Part shown: piece by piece, positions 8,322 to 16,603 of the stretch
Numbering within the stretch: the stretch's first letter is position 1
Layout of the letters: each line of letters begins with the position of its first letter
Source: Microbacterium sp. T32
GTDB taxonomy: Bacteria; Actinomycetota; Actinomycetes; Actinomycetales; Microbacteriaceae
Assembly (NCBI RefSeq): GCF_001619615.1
Contig: NZ_LQQP01000001.1
Span: 62,001 to 126,000, forward strand
Length of the DNA stretch: 64,000 nt
Direction: 5' to 3'
The notes under the pieces: generated by a model
The model's database searches: none
Seen by the model: only the letters and a program-made list of their open reading frames with translations
Told to the model about the DNA's origin: nothing
Translations under genes and position numbers: made by a program

Positions 8322-8966
8322 GTGCCCGCCGACCGCCTCCATCTCGTGCGCCACGGGGAAGTCCACAACCCGCGTCGCGTGCTCTACGGTCGGCTCCCCG
8401 GATTCGGACTGAGCGTCGACGGACGCCGCATGGCCCGCCAGGCTGCGGAGTACGTGCACGGGCTCGAGCGGCCGATCGGTGCGCTCGTCGTCTCGCCGCT
8501 GCAGCGCACGCGCGAGTCCGCGCAGCCGTTCGTCGAGCTGTTCGGTATCGAGCCGTTCATCGACGATCGCGTCATCGAGCCGACAAACGTGTTCGAGGGG
8601 CGCCGGATGAAGAAGGCCCTGGCCAACCCCCTGAACTGGCGGCATCTGTCGCGTCCCGCCGTACCGAGCTGGGGCGAGCCCTACGACCGGATCGTCGCGC
8701 GCATGACCGAGGCCATGGTCGACGCGTGGGAGCGCGTGCCGTCGGGCGACGTCGTCGTCGTCTCGCACCAGCTCCCCATCTGGGTGACGCACCTCGCCCT
8801 CTCCCGCCAACCCACCCGCCACGACCCCCGCAAGCGCCGGTGTGCGCTGTCGAGCGTGACGAGCTTCGAGCGGCGAGACGGCGCCGACGGCTCCTCGCGC
8901 TGGGTCGAGGTGGCGTACGCCGAGCCGGCCGCCACGGCCGGAGCCGTCGACGTAGGAGCCGTCTGA
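8322..8966 (+). CDS. Histidine phosphatase family protein (phosphoglycerate-mutase-like)
   Basis: 214 aa. The catalytic signature is near the N-terminus as LHLVRHGEVHNP, with the second conserved His in VVVVSHQLPI and the arginine in SPLQRTRESAQP. This is a two-histidine phosphatase of the cofactor-dependent mutase superfamily; the substrate is unknown. It is the first gene of an operon with TlpA/ResA, CcdA, ResB and CcsB, and the same order (gpm2-like, tlpA, ccdA, resB, ccsA) is known in Mycobacterium tuberculosis Rv0525-Rv0529. The start is a leaderless GTG; its stop shares one base with the next ATG (TGATG). Confidence 0.9.
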   Translation: MPADRLHLVRHGEVHNPRRVLYGRLPGFGLSVDGRRMARQAAEYVHGLERPIGALVVSPLQRTRESAQPFVELFGIEPFIDDRVIEPTNVFEGRRMKKALANPLNWRHLSRPAVPSWGEPYDRIVARMTEAMVDAWERVPSGDVVVVSHQLPIWVTHLALSRQPTRHDPRKRRCALSSVTSFERRDGADGSSRWVEVAYAEPAATAGAVDVGAV

Positions 8967-9571
8967 TGCGCCGAATCCTCTCCGCCGCCGCGGCCGCCAC
9001 CGCCGCGCTCGCCCTCGTGGCGGGTCTGGCTGCGTGCAGCGCCGACCCGCTCGCCGAGCAGTACCGCGCCGGCGACAACAAGGGTTACATCGCCGCGAAC
9101 GGGTTCCAGACGCAGGAGATCGCCCCCGATCAGCGGGGGGAACCGGTTCAGTTCTCGGGCACCCTCGACAACGGGTCGACCGCCACGAGCGCCGACTACG
9201 CCGGCAAGGTGCTCGTCGTGAACTTCTGGTACGCCACGTGCGGCCCGTGCATCGTGGAAGCCCCGCGCCTCGAGCAGGCCTACCAGTCGTTCCAGGGGCA
9301 GGACGTCGCCTTCCTCGGCGTCAACACGTACGACCAGCCCGCCACCGCGCTGTCTTTCGCACGCGACAACGACGTGTCCTATTCGAGCCTCATGGCCGTG
9401 AGCGACGCCGAGCTCAAGCTCGCGTTCGCCGACAAGACGCCCATCAACGCCACCCCCACGACGCTCGTGCTGGACCGCCAGGGGCGCGTCGCCGCGCGTG
9501 TGATCGGCGAGCTGCCCGAGGCATCCATCCTCGAAGCGATGGTGCAGACCGTGGTCGCGGAGAGCGCGTGA
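8966..9571 (+). CDS. TlpA/ResA-like thiol-disulfide oxidoreductase lipoprotein
   Basis: 201 aa. A signal segment ends in the lipobox LAAC with Cys24. The thioredoxin-fold domain carries the redox motif CGPC at residues 92-95, inside VVNFWYATCGPC, and the conserved cis-proline region INATPTTLVLDRQG. It would keep apocytochrome c haem-binding cysteines reduced outside the membrane, drawing electrons from CcdA, whose gene follows with a 4-nt overlap. It belongs to system II cytochrome c maturation together with ResB and CcsB downstream. Confidence 0.92.
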   Translation: MRRILSAAAAATAALALVAGLAACSADPLAEQYRAGDNKGYIAANGFQTQEIAPDQRGEPVQFSGTLDNGSTATSADYAGKVLVVNFWYATCGPCIVEAPRLEQAYQSFQGQDVAFLGVNTYDQPATALSFARDNDVSYSSLMAVSDAELKLAFADKTPINATPTTLVLDRQGRVAARVIGELPEASILEAMVQTVVAESA

Positions 9572-10317
9572 ACCCGGGAGCTCTCGTCTTCGACGGGGCG
9601 CTCTGGCTCGCGCTGCCCGTCGCCCTCGCGGCGGGGTTGATCTCGTTCCTCTCGCCCTGCGTGCTGCCCCTCGTGCCGGGATACCTCGGCTTCATCGGCG
9701 GGGCCGTCGCGCCGCGCGGGGGATCGGCATCCCCTCCGGGACGCTCGCGCCTCGTGCTGGGAACGCTGCTGTTCATCGCCGGATTCACGCTCGTCTTCAT
9801 GGCGGTCAACGTGCTCGGCGGGACCGCCGGGGCGTTCTTCCTCCGCTACGCCGACGTCATCACCCGGATCATGGGCGTCGTCATCATCGTGCTCGGGCTC
9901 GTCTTCATCGGGCTCTTCGGCCTCGCGCAGCGGACCGTCCGGTTCCAGGCCCGCGGCGGCCTCGGTCTCGTCGGCGCACCGCTGCTGGGCATCGCGCTCG
10001 GCGTGGGCTGGACGCCGTGCATCGGCCCGACGCTCGCCGCGATCCTCTCCGTGTCGTACAACCTCGGCGACCCCGGGCGGGCGGCGCTACTGGGGCTGGC
10101 GTACTCCCTGGGGCTCGGCATCCCGTTCCTGCTCCTCGCCATCGGCTTCGGGTGGGCGGCGCGTTCGGTCGCGTTCGTCCGCCGGCACATCCGCGTGGTC
10201 AACCTCATCGGCGGTGCGCTGCTCATCGTGCTGGGTCTCCTCATGGTGACCGGGCTGTGGGGCTCGTGGATGTCGAGCCTGCAGGGGGTGATGCAGGGTG
10301 TCCAACTCCCGCTCTGA
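9568..10317 (+). CDS. ccdA: CcdA cytochrome c biogenesis transmembrane protein
   Basis: 249 aa from a GTG at 9568 overlapping the preceding stop (GTGA). It is a polytopic membrane protein with about six helices. The two family cysteines are visible: Cys31 in ISFLSPCVLPLVPGYLGF and Cys151 in GVGWTPCIGPTLAA. CcdA passes electrons from cytoplasmic thioredoxin across the membrane to extracytoplasmic thioredoxin-like proteins such as the TlpA-like product encoded just upstream. Its 3' end overlaps resB by 20 nt, so the whole cluster is probably translated as a coupled unit. Confidence 0.94.
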   Translation: MNPGALVFDGALWLALPVALAAGLISFLSPCVLPLVPGYLGFIGGAVAPRGGSASPPGRSRLVLGTLLFIAGFTLVFMAVNVLGGTAGAFFLRYADVITRIMGVVIIVLGLVFIGLFGLAQRTVRFQARGGLGLVGAPLLGIALGVGWTPCIGPTLAAILSVSYNLGDPGRAALLGLAYSLGLGIPFLLLAIGFGWAARSVAFVRRHIRVVNLIGGALLIVLGLLMVTGLWGSWMSSLQGVMQGVQLPL

Positions 10318-12055
10318 CCGAGGGAAATCCGTGGCCGAACCGACCGACGGCGTGCTCCGCCCCTCCGATCACGCCGATTCCGCCGCGCCCTCCGGCGACG
10401 ACATCACGTCGCCCCGCCTGGGCGTGATCGGGTGGCTCCGGTGGAGCTGGCGGCAGCTCACGAGCATGCGCACCGCGCTCGTGCTGCTCCTGCTGCTCGC
10501 GATCGCGGCGGTGCCCGGGTCGATCGTGCCGCAGCGCGGCGCCGACCCGAACGGCGTCACGCAGTACTTCACCGACAACCCCGACCTCGCGCCGGTGCTC
10601 GACAAGCTCAGCCTCTTCGACGTGTACTCGTCGCCGTGGTTCTCGGCGATCTACATCCTGCTGTTCATCTCGCTCATCGGCTGTGTCCTCCCGCGCACGA
10701 AGCACCACTGGAAGGCGCTGCGCTCGCAGCCTCCGCGCACACCTGCGCGGCTCTCGCGTCTGGACGACCACCGCTCCGTGACGGTGTCGGTTCCCGAGGG
10801 GCAGGATGCCGCTTCGGTCGCGGCATCCGCTGTCGAGACCGCCGCGACGCAGCTGCGCAAGAGCGGCTACCGCATCGCCCGGTACGACGGGCGCGGCGCG
10901 TTCTCGGTCTCCGCGGAGCGCGGGTACCTGCGCGAGACGGGCAACCTCGTCTTCCACGCGGCGCTGGTCGGCGTGCTGATCGCGGTCGGCGTGGGCGGCG
11001 GCTTCACGTACACCGGGCAGCGGGTGCTGGTCGAGGGTCAGGCGTTCACCAACAGCCTGCTCGACTACTCCTCCTTCAACCCCGGCCGGTTCGTGAACAC
11101 CAACGCCCTCGCGCCCTACTCGATGACGCTCGACCGCTTCGACGTCACCTACGTTCCGCCGGGGCAGCCGGGTTCGGGGCAGGCCGGCGACTTCGCGGCC
11201 AACGTCACCACCCTCACGCCCGACGGTCAGCGGCAGGAGGGGCAGGTGCGCGTCAACCACCCGCTCGACGTGCAGGGCGACCGCGTCTACCTCCTCGGCA
11301 ACGGCTACGCGCCGACCGTGACGATCCGCAACGCCCAGGGCGTGGAGGTGTTCCACGACTCCGTGGCCTTCCTTCCCCAGGATGCCAACATGACCTCGCT
11401 CGGCGTGATCAAGGTCGCCGACGGGATGCCGCAGCAGCTGGGCCTCATCGGGTTCTTCTACCCGACGATGGACACGCTCACCTCGGGTGCCCTGACCTCG
11501 ACCTACGGCGACCTCGAGTACCCCGTGCTCACGCTCCGCGTGTACGCCGGTGACCTCGGCATCGACAACGGAACCCCGCGCTCGGTGTACACGCTCGACC
11601 CGACCGGGATGACGCAGATCGCCGGCGGCGACAGCGGCACGCCGGCGCTGCGCCTCATGCCGGGGGAGACGCAGGACCTCCCCAACGGCCTCGGGACGAT
11701 CACGTTCGAGAACGAGGCCCCGGCGGGCTCCACCGGGTACGCCGGATCGGTCAAGCGCTTCGCGTCGCTGTCGATCCACCGCGACCTCGCGGGTCCCTGG
11801 GTGCTCGGCTTCGCCGCGCTCGCGACCCTCGGACTGCTCGCGGCCCTGTTCGTGCCCCGCCGCCGCATGTGGGTGAAGGCCACGCCGGACGGCGACACCG
11901 TGCGCGTGGAGTACGCCGGCCTCGCCCGCGGAGAAGACCCCACCCTCGCCTCGGCCGTGGATCAGGTGGTGGAGCGGCACCGCGCTTCCCTGCCGGACCC
12001 TGCGCCTTTCCCCGCCGATGACCAGAGCCGCCCCGACACCGGAAAAGTAGACTGA
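10298..12055 (+). CDS. resB: ResB, cytochrome c biogenesis (system II haem ligase subunit)
   Basis: 585 aa. The family layout is visible: a first helix pair around LTSMRTALVLLLLLAIAA and PGSIVPQR, a third helix YILLFISLIGCVLP, then another helix after RETGNLVFHAALVGVLIAVG. A large extracytoplasmic domain follows, and a final helix WVLGFAALATLGLLAALFV before a basic tail. ResB and CcsB together attach haem to exported apocytochrome c. The GTG start lies inside ccdA (20-nt overlap). The preferred start gives a hydrophilic N-terminus of about 50 residues. Confidence 0.93.
   Translation: MSNSRSDRGKSVAEPTDGVLRPSDHADSAAPSGDDITSPRLGVIGWLRWSWRQLTSMRTALVLLLLLAIAAVPGSIVPQRGADPNGVTQYFTDNPDLAPVLDKLSLFDVYSSPWFSAIYILLFISLIGCVLPRTKHHWKALRSQPPRTPARLSRLDDHRSVTVSVPEGQDAASVAASAVETAATQLRKSGYRIARYDGRGAFSVSAERGYLRETGNLVFHAALVGVLIAVGVGGGFTYTGQRVLVEGQAFTNSLLDYSSFNPGRFVNTNALAPYSMTLDRFDVTYVPPGQPGSGQAGDFAANVTTLTPDGQRQEGQVRVNHPLDVQGDRVYLLGNGYAPTVTIRNAQGVEVFHDSVAFLPQDANMTSLGVIKVADGMPQQLGLIGFFYPTMDTLTSGALTSTYGDLEYPVLTLRVYAGDLGIDNGTPRSVYTLDPTGMTQIAGGDSGTPALRLMPGETQDLPNGLGTITFENEAPAGSTGYAGSVKRFASLSIHRDLAGPWVLGFAALATLGLLAALFVPRRRMWVKATPDGDTVRVEYAGLARGEDPTLASAVDQVVERHRASLPDPAPFPADDQSRPDTGKVD
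12048..12053 (+). promoter_or_regulatory. Internal leaderless -10 box (TAGACT) before ccsB
   Basis: It overlaps the end of resB and lies 6 nt before the ATG at 12060, so ccsB may also be transcribed separately from the operon. Confidence 0.5.
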
Positions 12056-12059
12056 CACC

Positions 12060-13076
12060 ATGCCCGGAACCGACCCCCTCCTGCTCGACGAGATCTCCCT
12101 CCTCCTCGTGTGGACGGCCGTCGCGATCTACGTGCTCGCCTTCATCGCCTACGCGATCGACCTGGCCCGCCGCTCCGACCTCGCGATCAAGGCCAAGGAC
12201 GAGGTCGTCGCGCGCGAGCTCGTGACCGCGGGAGGCGGCGGCGTCCTCGTCGCGCCGCCGACGTCCTCGGCATCCGGGACCTCCGCCGCCAAGCCGCGGT
12301 ACCTGTGGGCCCGCATGGGCACCGCTCTTGTCGCGCTCGGCTTCCTCTTCCACCTCGCCGGCGACGTGCTGCGCGGTGTGGCCGCGGGGCGCGTGCCGTG
12401 GTCGAACATGTACGAGTTCGCGCTCACCGGCACGCTGCTAGTCGTCGCGGTGTACCTCGTCGTGCTGACGCGTTTCGACCTGCGGTTCCTCGGTGCGCTC
12501 ATCACGGGCCTCGCGGTCGTGCTGCTCGGGGGCGCGACGCTTGCGTTCCACGTCGAGGTCGTGCCGCTCGCCGACCCGCTCAAGTCGGTGTGGCTCGTCA
12601 TCCACGTGTTCGTCGCGTCGCTCGCGACGGCGCTGTTCGCGCTCGCGTTCGGCCTGTCGGTCATGCAGCTGCTGCAGACGCGCCGCGAGCGCAAGCTCGC
12701 GATCGCCGCCTCCTCGGATGCCGCGACCCCCCGCCGCAGCTTCCTGCAGACGCTGCCGAACGCCGACGCCCTGGAATCGCTCGCCTACCGCTTCGCGATC
12801 GTCGGCTTCATCTTCTGGACCTTCACGCTCATCGCCGGCTCGATCTGGGCCAACGACGCGTGGGGTCGCTTCTGGGGCTTCGACACCAAGGAAGTCTGGA
12901 CCTTCGTCATCTGGGTCCTCTACGCCGGGTACATCCACGCCCGCGCGACGCGCGGCTGGCGCGGCACCCGTTCGGCCTGGTTGTCGATCATCGGCTTCGC
13001 CGCCGTGCTGTTCAACTTCACGATCGTCAACGTCTTCTTCAAGGGCCTCCACGCCTACTCGGGCCTCACGACCTGA
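12060..13076 (+). CDS. ccsB: CcsB (CcsA/ResC-type) cytochrome c biogenesis protein
   Basis: 338 aa, multi-spanning. The haem-handling WWD signature is visible around residues 268-280 as WGRFWGFDTKEVWTF, followed by a helix and a conserved His in YAGYIHARATRGWRG. The other helices flank an early loop holding VPWSNMYEF, also typical of the family. It completes the system II haem lyase with ResB, exporting haem and ligating it to apocytochrome c outside. Its start is 4 nt after the resB stop. It is the last gene of the operon; the palindromic repeats begin 29 nt downstream. Confidence 0.94.
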   Translation: MPGTDPLLLDEISLLLVWTAVAIYVLAFIAYAIDLARRSDLAIKAKDEVVARELVTAGGGGVLVAPPTSSASGTSAAKPRYLWARMGTALVALGFLFHLAGDVLRGVAAGRVPWSNMYEFALTGTLLVVAVYLVVLTRFDLRFLGALITGLAVVLLGGATLAFHVEVVPLADPLKSVWLVIHVFVASLATALFALAFGLSVMQLLQTRRERKLAIAASSDAATPRRSFLQTLPNADALESLAYRFAIVGFIFWTFTLIAGSIWANDAWGRFWGFDTKEVWTFVIWVLYAGYIHARATRGWRGTRSAWLSIIGFAAVLFNFTIVNVFFKGLHAYSGLTT

Positions 13077-13104
13077 CGCGGCGCCCCCGGGCTGCCGGGG
13101 TGCC

Positions 13105-13120
13105 GAGTGTCCAAGACGCG
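13105..13120 (+). repeat. Half copy of the palindromic repeat
   Basis: GAGTGTCCAAGACGCG matches the left arm of the full copies up to one substitution but has no right arm; instead the left arm of the next copy follows in the same orientation 27 nt further on. Confidence 0.6.
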
Positions 13121-13146
13121 CCGCATGGGGTCGGCGGCTGACGTTG

Positions 13147-13199
13147 AGTGTCCAAGACACGCGGATGTGCCGCGGTGGCATCCGCGTGTCTTGGACACT
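13147..13199. repeat. Palindromic repeat, perfect copy
   Basis: Two perfectly complementary 21-nt arms (13147-13167 and 13179-13199) separated by 11 nt. The left arm begins AGTGTCCAAGACACGCGG. No run of T follows, so it does not look like a simple intrinsic terminator, although it could form a strong hairpin in transcripts of ccsB. Confidence 0.85.
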
Positions 13200-13304
13200 G
13201 AGTCGAGGAGGTTCGTGGCCGCTCTCGCCCCGTGCCGCCAGTGCTCGGGGGTGGGCGGCCGGTGTCGCGTTGCGGCGTTCGCCGTGCGTACGATTTCTGG
13301 GGGT

Positions 13305-13360
13305 TGAGTGTCCAAGACACGCGGATGTGTCGTCATGGCGTCCGCGTGTTGTGGACATTG
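13305..13360. repeat. Palindromic repeat, imperfect copy
   Basis: The left arm (13305-13326) is identical to that of the 13147 copy. The right arm (13341-13360) has four differences from the perfect complement. It lies 39 nt beyond the stop of the convergent DUF559 gene. Confidence 0.8.
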
Positions 13361-13398
13361 AACGGATCGGCGAAGGCACAGGAAGGGGCGTGGGAAGT

Positions 13399-14295
13399 TC
13401 ACACCCCGGGACGCCAGCCCCGGGAAATCAGCGCGGCGCGAACGGGCGCGACGACGTCACGTTCAGGGTTCCGCAGGTGGTGGTCCAGCACGCGGACGAG
13501 GATCCAGCCCGCGTTCGCGATGGCCGGCCAGCGGTCGGCGTCCCGTCGAAACTGCTCCATCGACGCGTGCTGCCGGCCGTCGTACTCGACCGCGACACGG
13601 TACCGACGGTAGGCGAGGTCGAGGCGCGCGATGAAGCGTCCGTCGTCGATGAGGTCGCTGTTCAGTTCCGGCTCGGGAAGGCCCGCCCGCTGCAGGATGA
13701 GACGCACCTCGGTCTCGCGCGGTGACTCCGCACCGCGACGGGCGAGCTCGAGGGCTGTGGTGAGGTCGGCAGCGCCGCGGCGGCGTAACCGCTTGGCGGC
13801 TGCCCGGAGGTCTTCCACGGCTGCGTCGCCGCGCGTCAGGATCGCGTCGGCTGCGGCCACTAGTGCATCACGAGGAACCAGTCCGCCGAGTTGTGCCCAG
13901 GTCTCGGCGGCCGCGGGAACCGGGAGCCCCGAACGGAGGGTGAGGTCGGCGGCATCCATGAGTATCCGGTGACCGATGACTCCGGACGTGCGCGGCTCCC
14001 GTGCGGGCGGGCTCGCCGAGACGTGCAGGTCATGCGTGGCAGAGGCGGGCAGGGGCAGATCCCAGACGACAGCGGCCGTGGTGTGGCTGAAGAACTGCGG
14101 CCCTCGGAGTCGAGGGGCGTACGCGTGGCATCGTTCGAGAAGCGTGCCGAGATCGCGGTCGGAAGACATGCGGATGCCATGAAACGGCGCCGCGAGGTCG
14201 CGCGCGAACAGGCGGTTCGAGGAGACGCCGGCTCGACGAGCGCTCGCGACTTCGAAAGCGACCCCGAGGCTTGAAGGGAGAGGTGAGCGGCGCAC
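13399..14295 (-). CDS. DUF559-type protein with Vsr/PD-(D/E)XK nuclease-like C-terminus
   Basis: 298 aa from the GTG at 14295. A longer frame back to 14475 starts inside a palindromic repeat and is rejected. The N-terminal half (RRAGVSSNRLFARDLAAPFHG, then FFSHTTAAVVWDLPLP) is the conserved region of an actinobacterial family often annotated hypothetical or AbiEi-like. The C-terminal LDLAYRRYRVAVEYDGRQH and AGWILVRVLDHHL match the DUF559 (Vsr-fold endonuclease-like) core with candidate acidic catalytic residues. Function is unknown; DNA binding or nicking is plausible. Palindromic repeats flank it on both sides, which is the main oddity. Confidence 0.75.
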   Translation of the reverse strand: MRRSPLPSSLGVAFEVASARRAGVSSNRLFARDLAAPFHGIRMSSDRDLGTLLERCHAYAPRLRGPQFFSHTTAAVVWDLPLPASATHDLHVSASPPAREPRTSGVIGHRILMDAADLTLRSGLPVPAAAETWAQLGGLVPRDALVAAADAILTRGDAAVEDLRAAAKRLRRRGAADLTTALELARRGAESPRETEVRLILQRAGLPEPELNSDLIDDGRFIARLDLAYRRYRVAVEYDGRQHASMEQFRRDADRWPAIANAGWILVRVLDHHLRNPERDVVAPVRAALISRGWRPGV

Positions 14296-14425
14296 CGCCT
14301 CAGGGAACCGCAACGAGGTCACGCGGCGCGGGACTCGATCGCCGTTCCGTGGAGAATCTCGCCGCTCTCGCACCAGGGGAGGAGGGGTCGTTCGCGCCAC
14401 CCCGGGCTTCGGCTCCGTCGTTCGC

Positions 14426-14474
14426 TGTCCAAGACACGCGGATCCTGCGTGCGCACGTCCGCGTGCCTTGGACA
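14426..14474. repeat. Palindromic repeat copy upstream of the DUF559 gene
   Basis: Arms TGTCCAAGACACGCGGA (14426-14442) and TCCGCGTGCCTTGGACA (14458-14474) pair with one mismatch around a 15-nt loop. The right flank CTCAA matches the outer TTGAG of the other copies. Confidence 0.8.
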
Positions 14475-14515
14475 CTCAACCGGGGGGAATGCGCCGCGAC
14501 GCCCCGGCGTGTGAG

Positions 14516-16603
14516 CTACGCGGGCTGAGCGGCGGCCTTCAGTGACGCCGTCCGGCGGCGCACCACGACCAGCGCCGTCGCGATCAGCGCGATCACGGCC
14601 CACACCGCCAGCGCCACGATCCCAGCGCCGACGCCGCCCGACGAGGCAAGGGCGCCGAGCATCGCGGAGTACGCCGGCGACGTCGGCAACAAGGCGGAGA
14701 GCCCCGCGAGGAACGGCGGCACGGTCGACACGATGTTCGCCGCCACCGCGAGGGCCCCGACGATCGCGGCGATCCAGCGCCCCACTCCGCCGAACACGGC
14801 GACCAGCGCCTGGTTCACCGCGGCGAAGGCGACGCCGGCGGCGATGCAGACGAGCGCGAACAGTGCCCAGTCGCCCCAGTCGTAGCGGGATGCCACCTGC
14901 ACGACGCCCGCGACCAGGAGCCCCTGCGCGGCACCGATGATCGCCGCGGGCGCGAAGCCGCGCAGGGCGACCAGCCCCGACGCGCGGCGGCTCGTCAGCG
15001 AGCGGGCCGACACCGCCTGGAACACCACGAACGAGGCGAGGCCACCGAACCACAGCACGGCCATCGCGAGCAGCGGGACCGCGGCGATGCCGAACAGCGA
15101 GTCGCTCACGCCGGTGGTCGACACCGGGTCGGCGACGACGTCGGCGAGGCTCTTCGCCTGATCGTCGGTGTACGACGGGATCTGCTGCACGGCGGTGTCG
15201 AGACCGTCCGCGAGCGAGGAGGTCCCGGATGCCACCTTCTGCACGCCATCGGCCAACTGCCCGGCCCCGTCCTCGGACTGGGACACCCCGGATGCCACCT
15301 GCGCGGCGCCCGAGCTGAGCCCCGCGGCGCCCGCGTCGAGCTTCTGCGCGCCGTCGGCGAGCTGGCTCGCGCCGCCGCCGAGGCCGTCGATTCCGCCGGC
15401 GATCGTGGTGAGTCCGGTCTGGGACTCACGCAGCCCACCGGCGAGGGCCTTTCCTCCGTCGGCGAGCTTCTGATTCGTGGCGGCGAGCGCCGCGACCCCG
15501 GCGGGCAGCTGCGCGGCCTGCCCCGCGAGGCGGCCCGCTTCGGTGACGGCTTCCTGTGTCCGGCCCAAACCCGCGTTCGCCGCGTCGGCGGCGTTCCGTA
15601 GGTCGACGCATCGCTGCGCATCCGTCGGCGTGCAGGAATTCGCTGCCGAGGTCAGTGCGGCGGCTGCTGCGGCGAGATCCGCGTTGATCTGCGGCGTGGA
15701 GTCCGCGAGCTTCTGTGCCGTGGGTGCGAACCAGTCGGGGATCGCGGAGGAGATGGCCCCGATCTGCTTCGCCAGGGCCGCGTTCCCCTGGGCGATCTCG
15801 TCGGTCTTTTCGGCGATGGTGCCGATACCCGACGCCGCCGTCCGCGTCCCTCCCGCCAGCGCCGTCGCGCCCCCGGCGAGCTGCGACGCCCCGTCCGCGA
15901 GCGGACCCACGCCGGCCGCGAGCTGCTGCGTTCCGGTCGCGAGCTGCGACGCCCCGTCGGAGAGCTGCCCCAGGCCGTCCTTCAGGCCCGTGGCGCCGTT
16001 CGCGGCCTGGCCGGCGCCGTCGGCGAGCTGGTGTGCGCCGGTGGCGGCGTCGCCGAGGTTCTTGCTCAGGTCCGTGAACCCGAGGAACACGTTCGTCAGG
16101 TACTGCGACGACAGCGCGCTCCCGAACACGGAGGAGGCGGTGGATGCCAGTTGCGCGGTGATCGCGCCGTCGACGACGCGCGCATCGGGCGCGGTCTCCA
16201 CGCCGATCGTGGCGCGCTCGGGGGTCTCGCCGGGGCGGGTGGAGAGTGCCGCCGACGTGAAGTTCTCCGGGATCGTGACGACCGCGGTGTACGTGCCGTC
16301 CTTGAGGCCGGCCGCTGCGTCCTCGTCGTTCGAGATGACCCAGTCGATGTTGCTCGGCTGGTCGTCCGCGCCCTTGACCAGCCCCCCGGTCAGCTGACGT
16401 CCGAGCGGAACGGTCTGCCCGTTGAGCTGCACCGGCTTGTCGTCGTTCACGATCGCGGCGGTGATGTTGTCGAGCCGGTCGGTGGGGTTGTAGAGCGCGC
16501 CGACCAGGATGCCGCCGATCACGGCGGGCAGCAGGAGCACGCCGATGAGCGTCAGCCAGGTCACGGGGCGGCGCGAGCGGGAGCGCTCGACGGGGACGGT
16601 CAT
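14516..16603 (-). CDS. YhgE/Pip family membrane protein
   Basis: 695 aa from the ATG at 16603, which overlaps the MMPL stop by 4 nt. A first membrane helix (about residues 15-38) is followed by a large external domain with the YhgE signature (NPTDRLDNITAAIVNDD). A long array of LADGA / LATGT-type heptad-like repeats makes an extended helical stalk, and about five helices of an ABC-2-type permease fold form the C-terminus. Members include the Lactococcus phage-infection protein Pip and Bacillus YhgE. The molecular role is unresolved; coupling to an MMPL transporter and a TetR regulator suggests export or envelope lipid handling. Confidence 0.9.
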   Translation of the reverse strand: MTVPVERSRSRRPVTWLTLIGVLLLPAVIGGILVGALYNPTDRLDNITAAIVNDDKPVQLNGQTVPLGRQLTGGLVKGADDQPSNIDWVISNDEDAAAGLKDGTYTAVVTIPENFTSAALSTRPGETPERATIGVETAPDARVVDGAITAQLASTASSVFGSALSSQYLTNVFLGFTDLSKNLGDAATGAHQLADGAGQAANGATGLKDGLGQLSDGASQLATGTQQLAAGVGPLADGASQLAGGATALAGGTRTAASGIGTIAEKTDEIAQGNAALAKQIGAISSAIPDWFAPTAQKLADSTPQINADLAAAAAALTSAANSCTPTDAQRCVDLRNAADAANAGLGRTQEAVTEAGRLAGQAAQLPAGVAALAATNQKLADGGKALAGGLRESQTGLTTIAGGIDGLGGGASQLADGAQKLDAGAAGLSSGAAQVASGVSQSEDGAGQLADGVQKVASGTSSLADGLDTAVQQIPSYTDDQAKSLADVVADPVSTTGVSDSLFGIAAVPLLAMAVLWFGGLASFVVFQAVSARSLTSRRASGLVALRGFAPAAIIGAAQGLLVAGVVQVASRYDWGDWALFALVCIAAGVAFAAVNQALVAVFGGVGRWIAAIVGALAVAANIVSTVPPFLAGLSALLPTSPAYSAMLGALASSGGVGAGIVALAVWAVIALIATALVVVRRRTASLKAAAQPA

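Larger units (their letters stand above)
13077..13398. other. Intergenic region between ccsB and the DUF559 gene
   Basis: 322 bp between convergent genes. It holds a half copy and two full copies of a palindromic repeat (listed separately). I see no convincing coding region: short frames here read through the palindromes in several directions, as expected from inverted repeats. Confidence 0.6.

Noticed and set aside
13399..14475. The 358-codon version of the DUF559 gene starting at 14475
   Set aside because: The first 60 codons read out of a palindromic repeat (starting MSKARGRAHAG) and do not belong to the family; the GTG at 14295 gives the normal length.
13105..14478. CRISPR array
   Set aside because: Only three full copies, irregular spacing, large inverted arms and a gene between copies; no cas genes in the window.
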